From Osmia lignaria lignaria (Eukaryota > Arthropoda > Insecta > Hymenoptera > Megachilidae): DNA of 64,000 nucleotides. The notes beneath the pieces were generated by a model, which saw only the letters and a list, made by a program, of their open reading frames with translations, did no database searches and was not told where the DNA came from. The first letter of the stretch is position 1. The number at the start of each line of letters is the position of its first letter. The stretch is from NCBI RefSeq assembly GCF_051020975.1, contig NC_135032.1, forward strand, positions 9,734,001 to 9,798,000, written 5' to 3'. Made by a program: the position numbers and the translations under genes. Below are positions 62,401 to 64,000 of the stretch, piece after piece.

Positions 62401-64000
62401 GAATATTCATAACAATCTGAAACAACCCCTCATCAATACTTTATTATTCCAATGTAATTATAATTATCAGTATTTCCAACTATTCGCAGCAATTTATCTC
62501 TCATTATCAAAATTGCAATCGCCTTATCAGAAATCATAACAGAATAATTAACAGAGAAACAGGAGAACCATAGAAACTTCTCAATTTAACTTGTATTCTT
62601 GTTTCGTTATCGAAAGATTTACTAGAGATTCTTTCAAAGCTTCGCGAAACTTTCGTTGAAGTCTTCAAAACGCCAGAGGTTTCGATTTTCGATCGGAGAG
62701 AGTTGATTATAAAATTATTATTCCAGGCACGAAGCAAATTTTTGACATTCGCGTTCGGGGAATATCGCTAAATAAAAGCAGCCGTGCGTTTCGACCTCTT
62801 TTAAGCTCGTTAACTCATTTTCTTCGAAAAAGAAACGGGGAAAAAAACCAAGGAGTTAACAAACCGTGTATGTAAATTTCGTTCAACGAATAAATTAAGT
62901 TTCGCACCGTTTGTAAAATTCAACCAACGTTTTTCGTGTTTAACGCACACTTTCCGTGCCGAAAATCCGCGTAACGGATTAAATTAGAAACATGTATTTG
63001 ATTCATCCCTCTGCACGGATGGCGGGTTGTTTTAAAACCTCCACCCTTTTTTCTCTCCACCGACAAAATTCATATTTCATGTCACATGGTATTTATGAAA
63101 TTGAAAAAATGTAACACCGTGTAAAAATCTTGTTCCAAGGATTTCCGTCGACCGCGATGAATATATTTTCCCTACCATAAACCAGATTTCGTGCCTTCTT
63201 TTCCCTTTGACACAGTTTCCGTCGCGTTCACCTCAGACGACCCAATTATTTATATTTTACATTTTCCACGGTATAAAATCGCATCCCGGTGAAAAATTGC
63301 TTCTATTTTTTCGGCTCTGTTTGCGGAGGAAGAATGAAACGTTGAAACAACTAAGGAAAACATTTTTTCCGATCGCGGATACTATTTTTTTTCCCCTCCT
63401 GTTTCGCGATTTCATGCTTGAATAAATACATATTCGTCGGGATACAACGATCACGGGGCAAAAAAAGTCAGAGCAAACTGAAGTTTTATTGTTTTCTCAT
63501 CGCGTTGCATGGATACGGGTAATTTCCACGGCAAATACCAATCGGAGGTCGTTAACTTAAATAACGACGGCTTCCGGTCCTCGAAGCCGAGACAGCGAGC
63601 CGCCAATAACGAATCGGCCGAGGTTGAGGGTGAAAATTTTTACGGGACACCTTGGATACATAAATCCACGCGGAATGGATGTTAAATTATTTCTCAGCGT
63701 GAAATTGCACTTCGGGGCACGGTTGAATTCCGATCCGTTTATTGGACGATAGCCGATCCTTTTTCTCTGCCGAGTTCGATCCCTATTGCTGATCAAACAA
63801 CGATCAAATCGATACGTTTACCGGATAGAACGATTTGAAACGCATTTAATAGTTCAACGGAGAAATGGCATTCGCTTGGGATTGAAACTATTGCAAGAAA
63901 ATAAAACTATTTTATACCATTTTATTTCTGAAAGTCGTTTTAATTAAAAAATTAAAAGATTGATAATATTTTATTCAATGCAATTTTGATTTATTGTAAT

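Larger units (their letters stand above)
52103..64000. other. Probable intron or intergenic, no gene recognised
   Basis: AT-rich from 53580 to 55600, then GC-richer islands at 56100-57290, 57520-57900, 58360-58620 and 60020-60400. The last is the most CpG-dense stretch I noticed. Frames of up to 165 codons in these islands overlap on both strands and show no domain. MITE copies inside are listed separately. Confidence 0.5.

Overview
The window looks like nuclear DNA from an insect, most likely a hymenopteran and probably a bee. The evidence is a very AT-rich background broken by CpG-rich patches a few hundred bases long, consensus eukaryotic splice sites, short TTAA-flanked (piggyBac-type) miniature elements, AT-rich minisatellites, and one recognisable insect gene. 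I see no bacterial-style operons, rRNA, tRNA or CRISPR. The organism call is an inference from composition and gene content.

Only one gene can be supported: the 3' end of a leucine-rich-repeat cell-surface protein on the minus strand. Three exons are visible: 17374-17189, 16236-16112 and 14164-13904. The first carries the C-terminal cysteine-rich cap of an LRR array, the second an acidic linker, and the third the last cap cysteine, a Ser-rich stretch and a hydrophobic tail typical of a GPI-anchor signal. All three have consensus splice sites and matching phases. Connectin, a homophilic neuromuscular adhesion molecule, is the best family match. The LRR-coding exons and signal peptide must lie upstream (higher coordinates), and I could not find them anywhere up to 64000. 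Either the intron before the LRRCT exon is longer than 46 kb or the upstream exons are short and were missed.

Region 1-13.9 kb is 3' flank or intergenic. It holds a minisatellite built from octamers (about 1.86-2.24 kb), an 11-bp tandem array (4.0 kb), a TTAA MITE (6.8-7.0 kb), a second MITE (10.27-10.41 kb) and two old tandem duplications (12.2-12.4 and 13.3-13.6 kb). The two introns of the gene (14.2-16.1 and 16.2-17.2 kb) carry little of note. The long 5' side (17.4-64 kb) contains a fold-back element just upstream of the LRRCT exon (17.54-17.83 kb), more fragments of the first MITE family (25.94, 32.23, 58.32 and 59.4 kb), a third MITE (57.9-58.0 kb), a pyrimidine-rich tract of about 0.9 kb (26.2-27.1 kb), a cluster of small hairpins with two STAT-type sites (46.0-46.2 kb), and several GC-richer islands.

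Nearly all longer open reading frames outside the three exons sit in GC-richer patches, overlap each other on both strands and show no recognisable domain. I treat them as chance frames. No new multi-gene system was found. The most interesting signals are the split LRRCT cap with its repeat-bearing splice acceptor, the TTAA MITE family with an extremely shortened copy, the asymmetric fold-back element, and the octamer-based higher-order minisatellite.
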